Assembly (NCBI RefSeq): GCF_001184025.1
Contig: NZ_BBYG01000013.1
Span: 496,001-560,000 of the forward strand
Direction of reading: 5' to 3'
DNA length: 64,000 bases
DNA from: Streptomyces maremycinicus
GTDB lineage: Bacteria; Actinomycetota; Actinomycetes; Streptomycetales; Streptomycetaceae
The position numbers and the translations under genes are program-made. Positions 40,560 to 48,447 of the stretch are shown in pieces (within the stretch, counting starts at the first letter, position 1; the number at the start of each line of letters is the position of its first letter). A model generated the notes under the pieces. The model was not told the origin of the DNA. It made no database searches and was given only the letters and a program-made list of their open reading frames with translations.

Positions 40560-42097
40560 TGCTCCGCCTCCTTCGGCACCTCGACACCCAGCAGCTTCGC
40601 GGCCTGGGCCGTCGTCGTCCTCGCGGACGTCAGTTCCGCCCAGTGGGCCTTGACCCGGGCCGTGATCTCGGCCCGCGGCCGGTCCAGCAGTTCCCGGATC
40701 ACCGTCGTCTGCGGACCCGTGAGGCTCAGTCCGTTCGTCGGCGCCAGGACCACGCCCGAACCGCTGGTGCTGTCGTCCAGCCGCACGTTCCGGAAGGTGG
40801 CCGACGGGGTCGGGTCGTTGCCCAGGACCAGCCACATGACGGTCACCGCGCGGGCGTCGCACATCGGCTCGGACGTCACGTCCTCGGAGCCTCCGACCAG
40901 GACCGCGGCGACACCGACCGCGAACTCGGGGACGCGGTTCCCGCCCCAGCGGCCGCCGACCGTCACCTCGCCGGGCGTGGCGGAGGGCTCCAGAGCGGCG
41001 TCCGCCTCCACTCCGCCGGACGTGTCGACGCGCTGACGGATCGTCAGGTCCGTCTCCGCCGCGCCGCCGGCCGCGGACCTGACGCGGTCGACGACCTCGG
41101 CCCAGTCGTCGCGCACCACGCTCCACTCGGGGAACGAGCAGTACGTCGAGCCGTCGTACGTCGAGCACGACTGGACCCTCTGCGGGGACTCGGACGCCGT
41201 CCTGCGCGCCGCGTCCAGAGCCGCCGTGTCACCCGGGAGCTGACCGATCGCCCCGGCCGCCGTGGCCGCGAGGGCGAGCGCGGTCGCCGCCTTGACGGCG
41301 CGGGTGCGGCCGCCGGCGACCAGCAGCGCCACGCAGGTCAGCACGGCGCACAGCCCCACCACATACAGGGCGTGCCAGCCGGCCGGGCGGCCCAGCAGAT
41401 CGCTCGGGACCGGATCGCCGCCGCTGGAGGAGAACAACTGGACCGGGACGAGCCGGCTCACCCAGTCCTGCTCGTCGTCGACGAACCCGGAGACCAGGAC
41501 GCCGAGCAGATACACGGCGATGACGAACAGTATGGGCACGAAGGAGGAGGGCAGCAGCCGGGCCAGCAGCACGCCCGTGATGCCCGCCAGCAGGACGCAC
41601 AGGGGTCCGACGGCCAGCTCCCCCGCGGAGCCCTGGCCGATGGCACCGGGCTTCAGCGCCTCCCGGGTGTACTCGGCCGCGACGACGAGCGCGGTGAGCC
41701 CCGCGTAGGGGACCACGGACAGCACATGGGCGAGGGTGCGCCGCCAGGGTTCCATGGCCAGCACCGCCAACTGCTGCACCGTGGCGTGCTTGCGCGAGCG
41801 CAGCGCGGCCGCGTTGGCGCAGATGAACAGGGCGAGGGCGAACAGCAGGGGCGCCGCCTGGGTGCGGCGGTCGACCGTGTTGAGGACGGGGAAGTCGTCC
41901 ATGCCGTCCTTGCTCATCAGCCGCAGGGCGACGAGGAGGACGTACAGGGCGAAGAAGAACAGCACCGGGATCTGCTGGAGCAGTTCGCGGGCCTCGAAGC
42001 GGGCGAGGGCGAGGACGGCTCCGGCGCGGCGGCCCTCGCGCGGCGGCTCGGTCGCCGCGCGGACCGGTTCCGTGGCCGTCGGGGTGGTGGTGCTCAT
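40547..42097 (-). CDS. ABC-2-type permease
   Basis: This 516-residue protein has six or more hydrophobic spans in residues ~35-310 (VLFFFALYVLLVALRLM, ITGVLLARLLPSSFVPIL, AVLTCVALLVAGG), followed by a large extracytoplasmic domain with two Cys (QSCSTYDGSTYCSFPEW) of ~200 residues. ATG 42097 overlaps the ATPase stop as ATGA. It pairs with the ATPase encoded just upstream. The large outer domain is unusual for an ABC-2 permease and suggests recognition of an extracellular ligand. Confidence 0.82.
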   Translation of the reverse strand: MSTTTPTATEPVRAATEPPREGRRAGAVLALARFEARELLQQIPVLFFFALYVLLVALRLMSKDGMDDFPVLNTVDRRTQAAPLLFALALFICANAAALRSRKHATVQQLAVLAMEPWRRTLAHVLSVVPYAGLTALVVAAEYTREALKPGAIGQGSAGELAVGPLCVLLAGITGVLLARLLPSSFVPILFVIAVYLLGVLVSGFVDDEQDWVSRLVPVQLFSSSGGDPVPSDLLGRPAGWHALYVVGLCAVLTCVALLVAGGRTRAVKAATALALAATAAGAIGQLPGDTAALDAARRTASESPQRVQSCSTYDGSTYCSFPEWSVVRDDWAEVVDRVRSAAGGAAETDLTIRQRVDTSGGVEADAALEPSATPGEVTVGGRWGGNRVPEFAVGVAAVLVGGSEDVTSEPMCDARAVTVMWLVLGNDPTPSATFRNVRLDDSTSGSGVVLAPTNGLSLTGPQTTVIRELLDRPRAEITARVKAHWAELTSARTTTAQAAKLLGVEVPKEAEQCGE

Positions 42098-42990
42098 GCC
42101 GCCACCTCCGTGTTCTCGCCGTCGAGGGCGAGCAGGTAGCCGTCCTCCAGGGTGGGCTCGAGGAGTTCGGCGCCGGTCGGCGGGTCTCCGATGTTGCGGA
42201 AGCTGCCGGTACCGGTGCGCCAGCCCGCCAGGGCGTTCGGGTCGCGTTCCGTGCTGCTCCACACCCGGCCGGCGGCGCGGGCGGTCAGCTCGGCGGGGGT
42301 GCCCTCGAAGCGGACGCGGCCCTGGGCCAGCACCACGACGCGGTGGCAGAGCATCGCCACGTCCTCGGTCTGGTGGGTGGACAGCAGGACCGTGCGCCCC
42401 TCGCCCGCCTGGGCGATCAACTCGCGGAAGCGCATGCGCTGTTCGGGGTCGAGGCCGACGGTCGGCTCGTCCAGCACCAGGAAGCCGGGGTCGTCGACGA
42501 GCGCGGCGGCCAGGGCGACGCGCTGCCGCATGCCACCGGACAGCCGCTTGATGCGCGTACCGCGCACCTGCGAGAGGTCGACGGCCTCCAGCACCCGCCG
42601 CACCTCGCGGTGCCGGGCGCCGCGGTCGGTCAGCTCCTTCAGGATGGCCACGTAGTCGACGAACTCGAAGGCCGTGAACTCCGGCTGGAAGCCGGGGGTC
42701 TGGGGCAGATAGCCGAGCGTGCGGCGCAGGGCGAGGCGGCCGGACGCGGTGCCGGGGTCGTGCCCGAGGGCGGTGAACTCGCCCCCGTCGGGCGGCACGG
42801 CCGTGGCCAGCACCCGCAACAGGGTGGTCTTCCCGGCGCCGTTGGGGCCGAGCAGCCCGGTGACGCCGCGGGTCAGCCGCAGCGAGACTCCGTCGAGGGC
42901 ACGGGTCCCGCCGAATCGCAGCGCGAGGTCGGTGGCCGTCAGGGTGGCGGGGCCGGTGGGCCCGGTGGAGGCGGTGGGGGCGGTGGTCAT
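42094..42990 (-). CDS. ABC transporter ATP-binding protein
   Basis: This 298-residue protein has Walker A GLLGPNGAGKTT, Q-loop YLPQTPGF, signature RLSGGMRQRVALAAAL and Walker B GFLVLDEPTVGLDP, and a ~70-residue C-terminal extension typical of drug- or bacitracin-type exporter ATPases. ATG 42990 follows GGAGCTCC. It is preceded by the anti-sigma gene (67-bp gap) and coupled to the permease. Confidence 0.9.
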   Translation of the reverse strand: MTTAPTASTGPTGPATLTATDLALRFGGTRALDGVSLRLTRGVTGLLGPNGAGKTTLLRVLATAVPPDGGEFTALGHDPGTASGRLALRRTLGYLPQTPGFQPEFTAFEFVDYVAILKELTDRGARHREVRRVLEAVDLSQVRGTRIKRLSGGMRQRVALAAALVDDPGFLVLDEPTVGLDPEQRMRFRELIAQAGEGRTVLLSTHQTEDVAMLCHRVVVLAQGRVRFEGTPAELTARAAGRVWSSTERDPNALAGWRTGTGSFRNIGDPPTGAELLEPTLEDGYLLALDGENTEVAA

Positions 42991-43057
42991 GTGGAGCTCC
43001 TGGAAGTCCGGTGGGCGGGCGGGGCCGGGGCGGGGGCCGCGGGGACGGCAGGCCGCG

Positions 43058-43900
43058 TCACGCGGTCCCGCCGTTCGCGAAGCCGCCCATCGGGCGCGCG
43101 TCGAAGCGGTCACGGGCCTGATAGAGCAGGAGGGCGGCGAGGACCGCCACGGCCGCCGCGGCCGACTGGCCGGCCGCCGTGAAGGGGGCGAGCGTGTCGT
43201 GGGCGTGCACCTGGCTCTTCGCCACCACCAGCAGCGTCACCCACGCGCCGCCGACCAGGGCGGGCGCGACGACCGGCCCCAGCCGGGCGGTCAGCGCGAG
43301 TCCCGTCGCGGTGAGGGCGAGCGCGGGCAGCAGCCAGGCCAGGGCGAGCAGCCCGTACCCCGGCAGCGCCAGCGTCGCCAGCCCGTTGAACGCCAGGCCC
43401 GCGGTGAGCACCGCGACCGTGCGGATCATCAGCAGCCGGAAGCCGTGCACCGGGGCGACGACCGCCATCTCGTACGTCGGGTCCAGGGACGGGCCGTAGG
43501 ACAGGGCGACCCCGGCGAGCGGGAGCAGCGGGGCGAGCGCGAGGAACAGCGCGGGCCGGTCCGCGACCCGTACCGCCAGCACCGTCATGACCAGCAGGAA
43601 CAGCACCGACAGCAGCCAGGAGCGGCGCAGTACCGGCGTCGCCGTCAGCAGCCGCGCGGTGTGGTCGGCCACGCCGAGCCGGACCAGCAGCCGCTCGAGC
43701 AGGCCCTGCCGGGGCGCGTCCAGCTCGGCGTCCAGCCGCTCCCAGCCGGCGTCCAGCGCGACCGGGTCGGTGGTGTCCGCGAGCCGGGCCCGGCAGGTCG
43801 CGCACCCGGTGAGGTGGGTGTCGGCGGACCACAGCAGCGGCGGCGCCAACTCGCCGTGCGCGTACGCCCGCAGGTCCTCGTCGGCCACATGCCACGTCAT
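43058..43900 (-). CDS. Zinc-finger anti-sigma factor with six membrane spans
   Basis: This 280-residue protein has the N-terminal zf-HC2 anti-sigma domain with His29-x3-Cys33-x2-Cys36 (DTHLTGCATCRARL), then about six hydrophobic helices from ~95. It should bind and hold the ECF sigma factor encoded just upstream at the membrane until a signal arrives. It starts at ATG 43900. Placement between sigma and ABC genes suggests the transporter or its substrate is the signal. Confidence 0.85.
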   Translation of the reverse strand: MTWHVADEDLRAYAHGELAPPLLWSADTHLTGCATCRARLADTTDPVALDAGWERLDAELDAPRQGLLERLLVRLGVADHTARLLTATPVLRRSWLLSVLFLLVMTVLAVRVADRPALFLALAPLLPLAGVALSYGPSLDPTYEMAVVAPVHGFRLLMIRTVAVLTAGLAFNGLATLALPGYGLLALAWLLPALALTATGLALTARLGPVVAPALVGGAWVTLLVVAKSQVHAHDTLAPFTAAGQSAAAAVAVLAALLLYQARDRFDARPMGGFANGGTA

Positions 43901-43967
43901 GCCACGACCTCCCTCGACTGTCCGCCGCCCACGCGTGCGCGCGGGCCGGTTCCGTACATGTGCCGCC

Positions 43968-44519
43968 TCATGCCAGCGCCTCTCGCAGTTGCTTGCGAGC
44001 GCGCAGGGCCCGCGTCTTGACGGTGCCGGGCGGGATGCCCAGCAGAACGGCCGCCTCCCGGGTGGTGAGCCCGTCGATCACGGTCGCCTGGAGGACGGCC
44101 CGCAGCTCCGGGGAGAGGCGGGTGAGGGCCCCGGCGAGGTCTCCGTGCTCCACCCCCGCGAGCACGCGTTCCTCCGCCGAGGTCTCGTCGCGGTGGCGCA
44201 GCCGGGACAGCGCCTGGCGCAGCCTGCCCCGCGCGCCGTCCCCGCGCAGGACGTCCACGAGCCGCCGTGAACCGATGCGCCAGAGCCAGCCGGCGGCGTC
44301 GTCGGAGTAGCCCTCCTGGCGGTGGCGGGCGGTGCCGCGCCACACCGCGAGGAAGGTCTCCTGCACGACGTCGTCGACCGTCCCGGCGTCCGCGCAGCGG
44401 CCGCGCAGGCGCGCGGTCAGCCAGGGCGCGTACCGCCGGTACAGCTCCTCGAAGGCGTGACGGTCCCGGTCTGCCGCGATGGCCCGCAGCAGCTCCCCGT
44501 CGCTTCTCGTTTCGCTCAC
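43968..44519 (-). CDS. ECF RNA polymerase sigma factor
   Basis: This 183-residue protein has region 2 (HAFEELYRRYAPWLTARLRG, TVDDVVQETFLAVWRG) and region 4 (LSPELRAVLQATVIDGLTTR, LLGIPPGTVKTRALRARKQL). GTG 44519 follows GAGGGGTT. It is first in an operon with its anti-sigma factor and an ABC transporter, and divergent from a YtrA-type regulator. Target promoters are unknown, but autoregulation is likely. Confidence 0.9.
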   Translation of the reverse strand: MSETRSDGELLRAIAADRDRHAFEELYRRYAPWLTARLRGRCADAGTVDDVVQETFLAVWRGTARHRQEGYSDDAAGWLWRIGSRRLVDVLRGDGARGRLRQALSRLRHRDETSAEERVLAGVEHGDLAGALTRLSPELRAVLQATVIDGLTTREAAVLLGIPPGTVKTRALRARKQLREALA

Positions 44520-44598
44520 AACCCCTCATCGGACGGGCCCCGCCGATCGGTTCACGGTGGACCGCAGGATTTTTTCTTGACTTCGCGCACCGCCCTGC

Positions 44599-44634
44599 AC
44601 CACCCTTTCACTACTCAATTAGTGAAAGGGTGGT
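44599..44634. promoter_or_regulatory. 15-bp perfect inverted repeat, operator of the YtrA-type regulator
   Basis: ACCACCCTTTCACTA, 6 bp (CTCAAT), TAGTGAAAGGGTGGT. It ends 6 bp before GTG 44641 and overlaps the region where a -10 would lie. Autorepression by the GntR/YtrA protein is the simplest reading. Confidence 0.75.
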
Positions 44635-44640
44635 TGTCCA

Positions 44641-45117
44641 GTGGTCGAATACCGCATCGACCGGCACAGCGGCGTGGCCACCTACGTCCAGATCGTCCAG
44701 CAGACCAAGCAGGCCCTGCGCCTGGGCCTGCTGCGGCCCGGCGACAAGCTGCCCACCGCCCGCGAGGTCGTCGAGGCGACCGCCATCAACCCGAACACCG
44801 TGCTGAAGGCCTACCGCGAGCTGGAGCGGGACGGGCTGGTGGAGGCCCGGCGCGGCGTCGGCACCTTCGTGCGGCGCGGACTGAACACCACCCCGGCCGA
44901 CTCGCCCCTGCGCGCGGAACTGGACGCTTGGGCCGCCCGGGCCCGGGAGGCCGCACTGGACCGCGACGACGTCGCCGCGCTCTTCACCGCCGTACTCGAC
45001 GAGCACTTCGCCGTGCCGGACCCGAACGGCCGAACCGGCCGAACCGGCCGAGACGACCGGGCCGACCGGCACGACCGGCACGTCCGGCACGACATGAATC
45101 CTGGAGACCCCTCATGA
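44641..45117 (+). CDS. YtrA-subfamily GntR regulator
   Basis: This 158-residue protein has a GntR winged HTH at ~8-78 (KLPTAREVVEATAINPNTVL) and only a short effector region, as in the YtrA subfamily that controls ABC transporter operons. The tail is a low-complexity RTGRTGRDDRADRHDRHVRH stretch before its stop. GTG 44641 lies 6 bp after a 36-bp palindrome. The stop overlaps the ATPase start (ATGA). Confidence 0.88.
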   Translation: MVEYRIDRHSGVATYVQIVQQTKQALRLGLLRPGDKLPTAREVVEATAINPNTVLKAYRELERDGLVEARRGVGTFVRRGLNTTPADSPLRAELDAWAARAREAALDRDDVAALFTAVLDEHFAVPDPNGRTGRTGRDDRADRHDRHVRHDMNPGDPS

Positions 45118-46058
45118 CCGACACCGCCATGGCGGCAACCGCGCTCGGCAAGCGCTTCGGCCGGCGCGGGGGCTGGGCGCTGCGCGACTGCGCCTTCCGC
45201 CTCCCCGCCGGGCGCGTCTGTGCCGTCGTCGGCCCCAACGGCGCGGGCAAGTCCACCCTCCTCGCCCTCGCCGCGGGCCTGCTGGCCCCCACCGAGGGCG
45301 GCGTCACCGTCCTCGGGACGGATCCCGCGTCCGCACGCGCGCGTGTCGGTTACGTCGCCCAGGACAAACCGCTGTACCCCCAGCTCACCGTCGCCGAGAC
45401 CCTGCGCGTGGGCGCCGATCTCAACCCGGACCGCTGGGACGCCGAGACCGCCGGGCGGATCGTTTCCGCGGGCGAACTCGACCCCAAGAAGAAGATCCGC
45501 TCCCTCTCCGGCGGCCAGCGCACCCGGGTCGCGCTCGCCCTGGCCCTCGGCAAACGCCCCGAACTGCTCCTCCTCGACGAGCCGATGGCCGACCTCGACC
45601 CGCTGGCCCGGCACGAGCTGATGGGCACCCTGATGGCGCGGGCGGCGCAGTACGGCACGACGATCGTGATGTCGTCGCACGTGGTCGCCGAACTGGAGGA
45701 CTCCTGCGACCACCTGCTGCTCGTCGGCGGCGGCCGGATCCGCCTCGCCGGTGAGATCGACGACCTGCTCGGTGCCCACGCGCGCGTGAGCACCGCCGTG
45801 AGCACCACCGCGGGCGCCGCCGGGCCCGCCCCCGCGACCGGCGGCGCCCCGGGCGGCCCGCCGGACCTGGCCCCGCACACGGTCGTCGAGTCCCGGGTCA
45901 CCGGCCGCCAGCTCACCGCCCTGGTGCGCCCGGCAGGCCCGCTCGCCGAGGACTGGCGCGCCTCTACGCCCTCCCTGGAGGAACTCGTCCTCGCCTATCT
46001 GCGCAATCCGCAGGCCGCCCCGCTCACCCCGGCCGAGCCCGAGGAGGCCGCCGTATGA
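45114..46058 (+). CDS. ABC transporter ATP-binding protein (YtrB-like)
   Basis: This 314-residue protein has Walker A VVGPNGAGKSTLLALAAG, Q-loop YVAQDKPLYP, signature RSLSGGQRTRVALALAL and Walker B LLLLDEPMADLDP, then an Ala/Gly/Pro-rich linker of about 35 residues and a C-terminal domain. Start and stop overlap both neighbours by ATGA, so the operon is tightly coupled. Likely a cell-wall-antibiotic response exporter, as in Ytr systems. Confidence 0.9.
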   Translation: MTDTAMAATALGKRFGRRGGWALRDCAFRLPAGRVCAVVGPNGAGKSTLLALAAGLLAPTEGGVTVLGTDPASARARVGYVAQDKPLYPQLTVAETLRVGADLNPDRWDAETAGRIVSAGELDPKKKIRSLSGGQRTRVALALALGKRPELLLLDEPMADLDPLARHELMGTLMARAAQYGTTIVMSSHVVAELEDSCDHLLLVGGGRIRLAGEIDDLLGAHARVSTAVSTTAGAAGPAPATGGAPGGPPDLAPHTVVESRVTGRQLTALVRPAGPLAEDWRASTPSLEELVLAYLRNPQAAPLTPAEPEEAAV

Positions 46059-47083
46059 CCGCCCTCGCCCTGTCGCCCGACTCCCCGATGACCACGGGGC
46101 ACGCCCCCGGAGCCGGCTGGCTGTACCGCCTGCACCGGCCCGCCCTGTACGTCTGGATCGGCCTCGTCGCCCTCCTCGCCGCCGGTCTGGTGTGGCTGTG
46201 GGGTCCGCTGACGGATTCGTCGGCCGCGGCCTGGCGGGAGTACAACGAGTTCTGCCTCAAGCGGGGTTCGTGCCACTACGACCCGGACGCGATCGTCCGC
46301 TACAAGGACGTGTACGGGTACACGACCGCCGCGCTGACCGCGCTCCCCTTCGTCGTCGCCGCCTGGGCGGGCGCCGCCCTGTTCGGCCGCGAATGGGAGC
46401 ACGGCACCGCGCAGCTCGCCTGGACGCAGAGCCTGTCCCCGGTCCGCTGGCTGGCCATCAAGCTGATCGTGCCCACGGCCCTGGTCACCGCGGGCACCGG
46501 CCTGCTGGTCGTCCTGCACCGCCTGATGTGGTCGGCGGGCGACGGCCGGATCGACACGGCCAAGTCCTGGTACGACAGCTTCACCCTGCACACCAACGGC
46601 CCCACCACCGTCGCCTTCGCCCTGACCGGCCTCGCCGCCGGCGCCCTCGGGGGCGTGCTGCTGCGCCGCACGCTGCCCACGCTGATGTTCGCCCTCGCCT
46701 GCGTCACCGTCGTGCGGCTCCTGGCCGACCAGGTCATGCCCCACCTGTGGCCGGCCGTCACCCGTGTCAGCGGTCTCGCCGACGGCTACCGGGGCTCCGG
46801 CCTCGGCGTCGACTCGGGCCTGGTCACCGCCACCGCCGCGCACGTGGCCGACCCCGGCTGCGGGCCGACCCTCGCCTCCCCCGGCTGCGAGCGGGTGTAC
46901 GCCGACCTGGACGCCACGGGGTTCTACACCACCTACCACCCCGAGTCCCACTACTGGCCGCTCCAGCTGACCGCCACCGCCCTCGTGCTGGCCGTCGCCG
47001 CCGCCCTCGCCGTGACCGCGTTCGTCCTGCTCAGGCGCGCGACCGCCACCACCGCAAGCGGCGGCGCGGAGACCGTCGTATGA
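46055..47083 (+). CDS. ABC transporter permease 1 of the ytr-type operon
   Basis: This 342-residue protein has six hydrophobic spans (YVWIGLVALLAAGLVWLW, LTALPFVVAAWAGAALFG, LVLAVAAALAVTAFVLL). A large extracellular loop before the last span contains GFYTTYHPESHYWPLQL. ATG 46055 overlaps the ATPase stop. It is a paralogue of the next gene, with which it should form the membrane heterodimer. Confidence 0.85.
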   Translation: MTALALSPDSPMTTGHAPGAGWLYRLHRPALYVWIGLVALLAAGLVWLWGPLTDSSAAAWREYNEFCLKRGSCHYDPDAIVRYKDVYGYTTAALTALPFVVAAWAGAALFGREWEHGTAQLAWTQSLSPVRWLAIKLIVPTALVTAGTGLLVVLHRLMWSAGDGRIDTAKSWYDSFTLHTNGPTTVAFALTGLAAGALGGVLLRRTLPTLMFALACVTVVRLLADQVMPHLWPAVTRVSGLADGYRGSGLGVDSGLVTATAAHVADPGCGPTLASPGCERVYADLDATGFYTTYHPESHYWPLQLTATALVLAVAAALAVTAFVLLRRATATTASGGAETVV

Positions 47084-48138
47084 CCCCCGCGGCCCCCGCG
47101 GACGCGCCCGCCGGACCGGCCGGCCGCCGCGACGACGACACCACCGAGGACGGCACCGGCACCGGCCGTGCGGACGGCCGTACCGCCTGGGGCACCGCCC
47201 GCACCGTGCTGCGCCTGCACCGCACCGCCCTCCTCGTCTGGACCGCCGCCGTACTGTTCCTGAACGGCTGGCTGGTACGGCTCGACAAGACCGCCACCCA
47301 GGGCGAGTTCGCGGAGTGGGAGGCCTGCGAGCGCGCGGGCCAGGACCTGTGCGACATGCCGGTCGGCTGGGTCGGCCACAGCGAGTGGCTCGCCTGCATC
47401 GGCCTGCTGATCTCCTTCTGCTTCCTCGCCGTGGCCGCCTTCGCGGGCGGCACGCTGATCGGCCGCGAACTGGAGAACGGCACCGCGCGCCTCGCCTGGG
47501 CCCAGGGCATCACCCCCGCCCGCTGGCTCACCGCCAAGCTCGCCGTCCCCGCGCTCGCCCTGACCGCCGGCACCACCGCGCTGCTCCTGGTGTACCGCCG
47601 GGTCTGGGGCGCCCACCAGAACCTGACGTACAGCGGGTGGACGGGCGACGACGCGTACCTCTCCCGCGGGCCGGCCGGCCTCGCCTACGTCCTCTGCGCC
47701 CTCGCCGTCGGCGTGCTCACCGCTCTCCTGCTGCGCCGCGCGCTGCCCGCGCTGGCCGTCTCCGTCGCCGCGACCGGGCTGCTCGCCTTCGTCGTGGCGC
47801 GCTGCCGCGGCTCCTTCTGGCCGACCGTCACCCGCACCTCCGCGGAGGCCGGGGTCGACCCTCCGGCCAACGCCTGGGAGCTGGAGAACGGGGTGCTCGT
47901 CCACGGACGACGCACCCCGGACCTCAGCCCCTGGACCTGCGACGGCACGGCCGCCGAAGCGCGGCGCTGCCTCGACGACCTGGGGATCACCGGCTTCTAC
48001 ACGACCTACCACCCCGAGTCGCACTACTGGCCGCTCCAGCTCGTGGAGACCGGCGTCGTCCTGAGCGTCGCCGCGCTCGCCACCGCCGCCGCGTTCCTCC
48101 TCCTGCGCCACCGCACGGCGACCGCGTCCACGGCCTGA
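47080..48138 (+). CDS. ABC transporter permease 2 of the ytr-type operon
   Basis: This 352-residue protein has an acidic, Gly/Asp-rich cytoplasmic N-terminus of ~35 residues, then six spans. It shares REWEHGTAQLAW/RELENGTARLAW and an identical GFYTTYHPESHYWPLQL with permease 1, so the pair arose by duplication. The start ATG 47080 overlaps the upstream stop, and a strong hairpin follows the gene. Confidence 0.85.
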   Translation: MTPAAPADAPAGPAGRRDDDTTEDGTGTGRADGRTAWGTARTVLRLHRTALLVWTAAVLFLNGWLVRLDKTATQGEFAEWEACERAGQDLCDMPVGWVGHSEWLACIGLLISFCFLAVAAFAGGTLIGRELENGTARLAWAQGITPARWLTAKLAVPALALTAGTTALLLVYRRVWGAHQNLTYSGWTGDDAYLSRGPAGLAYVLCALAVGVLTALLLRRALPALAVSVAATGLLAFVVARCRGSFWPTVTRTSAEAGVDPPANAWELENGVLVHGRRTPDLSPWTCDGTAAEARRCLDDLGITGFYTTYHPESHYWPLQLVETGVVLSVAALATAAAFLLLRHRTATASTA

Positions 48139-48154
48139 TCCCGCCCCCGCCCCC

Positions 48155-48210
48155 GGCCGCGGGGGTGCGGGGTCCCTCCCCCCGTGCAGGGACCCCGCAC
48201 CCCCGCGGCC
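48155..48210 (+). terminator. 23-bp perfect-stem terminator of the ytr-type operon
   Basis: GGCCGCGGGGGTGCGGGGTCCCT (48155-48177), a 10-nt loop, then its exact complement (48188-48210). Confidence 0.88.
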
Positions 48211-48447
48211 CGACCCGTACACCGCCCCTCCACGACATCGACCCCCGCGGGCCGCTCCCCGATATCCCGCACGCCATGTCGCCGTAACCAGCGGTTAAGG
48301 CGACCTTGCGACGCTCGGCGAATGAAGCCCGCCGTGCCCGAGCCTTCGCCGCCTCCCGAGGGAAATCAGCCCCACGGAGGGTCCCCCGCGATCCCGCCCG
48401 CACGTTCCGACGCGCCTGTCACGCTCCTGGCGCGGAAGAATGGGTAC

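Noticed and set aside
44322..45113. N-terminal extension of the ytr-type ATPase frame
   Set aside because: It overlaps the GntR gene in another frame and is composed of Arg/Pro/Ala. The ATPase starts at ATG 45114, coupled to the regulator stop.
48322..48447. Upstream ATG as the ppk start
   Set aside because: The 42 extra codons lose GC3 bias (several CCT, GGA, AAT, GCA) and precede no conserved sequence. ATG 48448 is preferred, though not proven.
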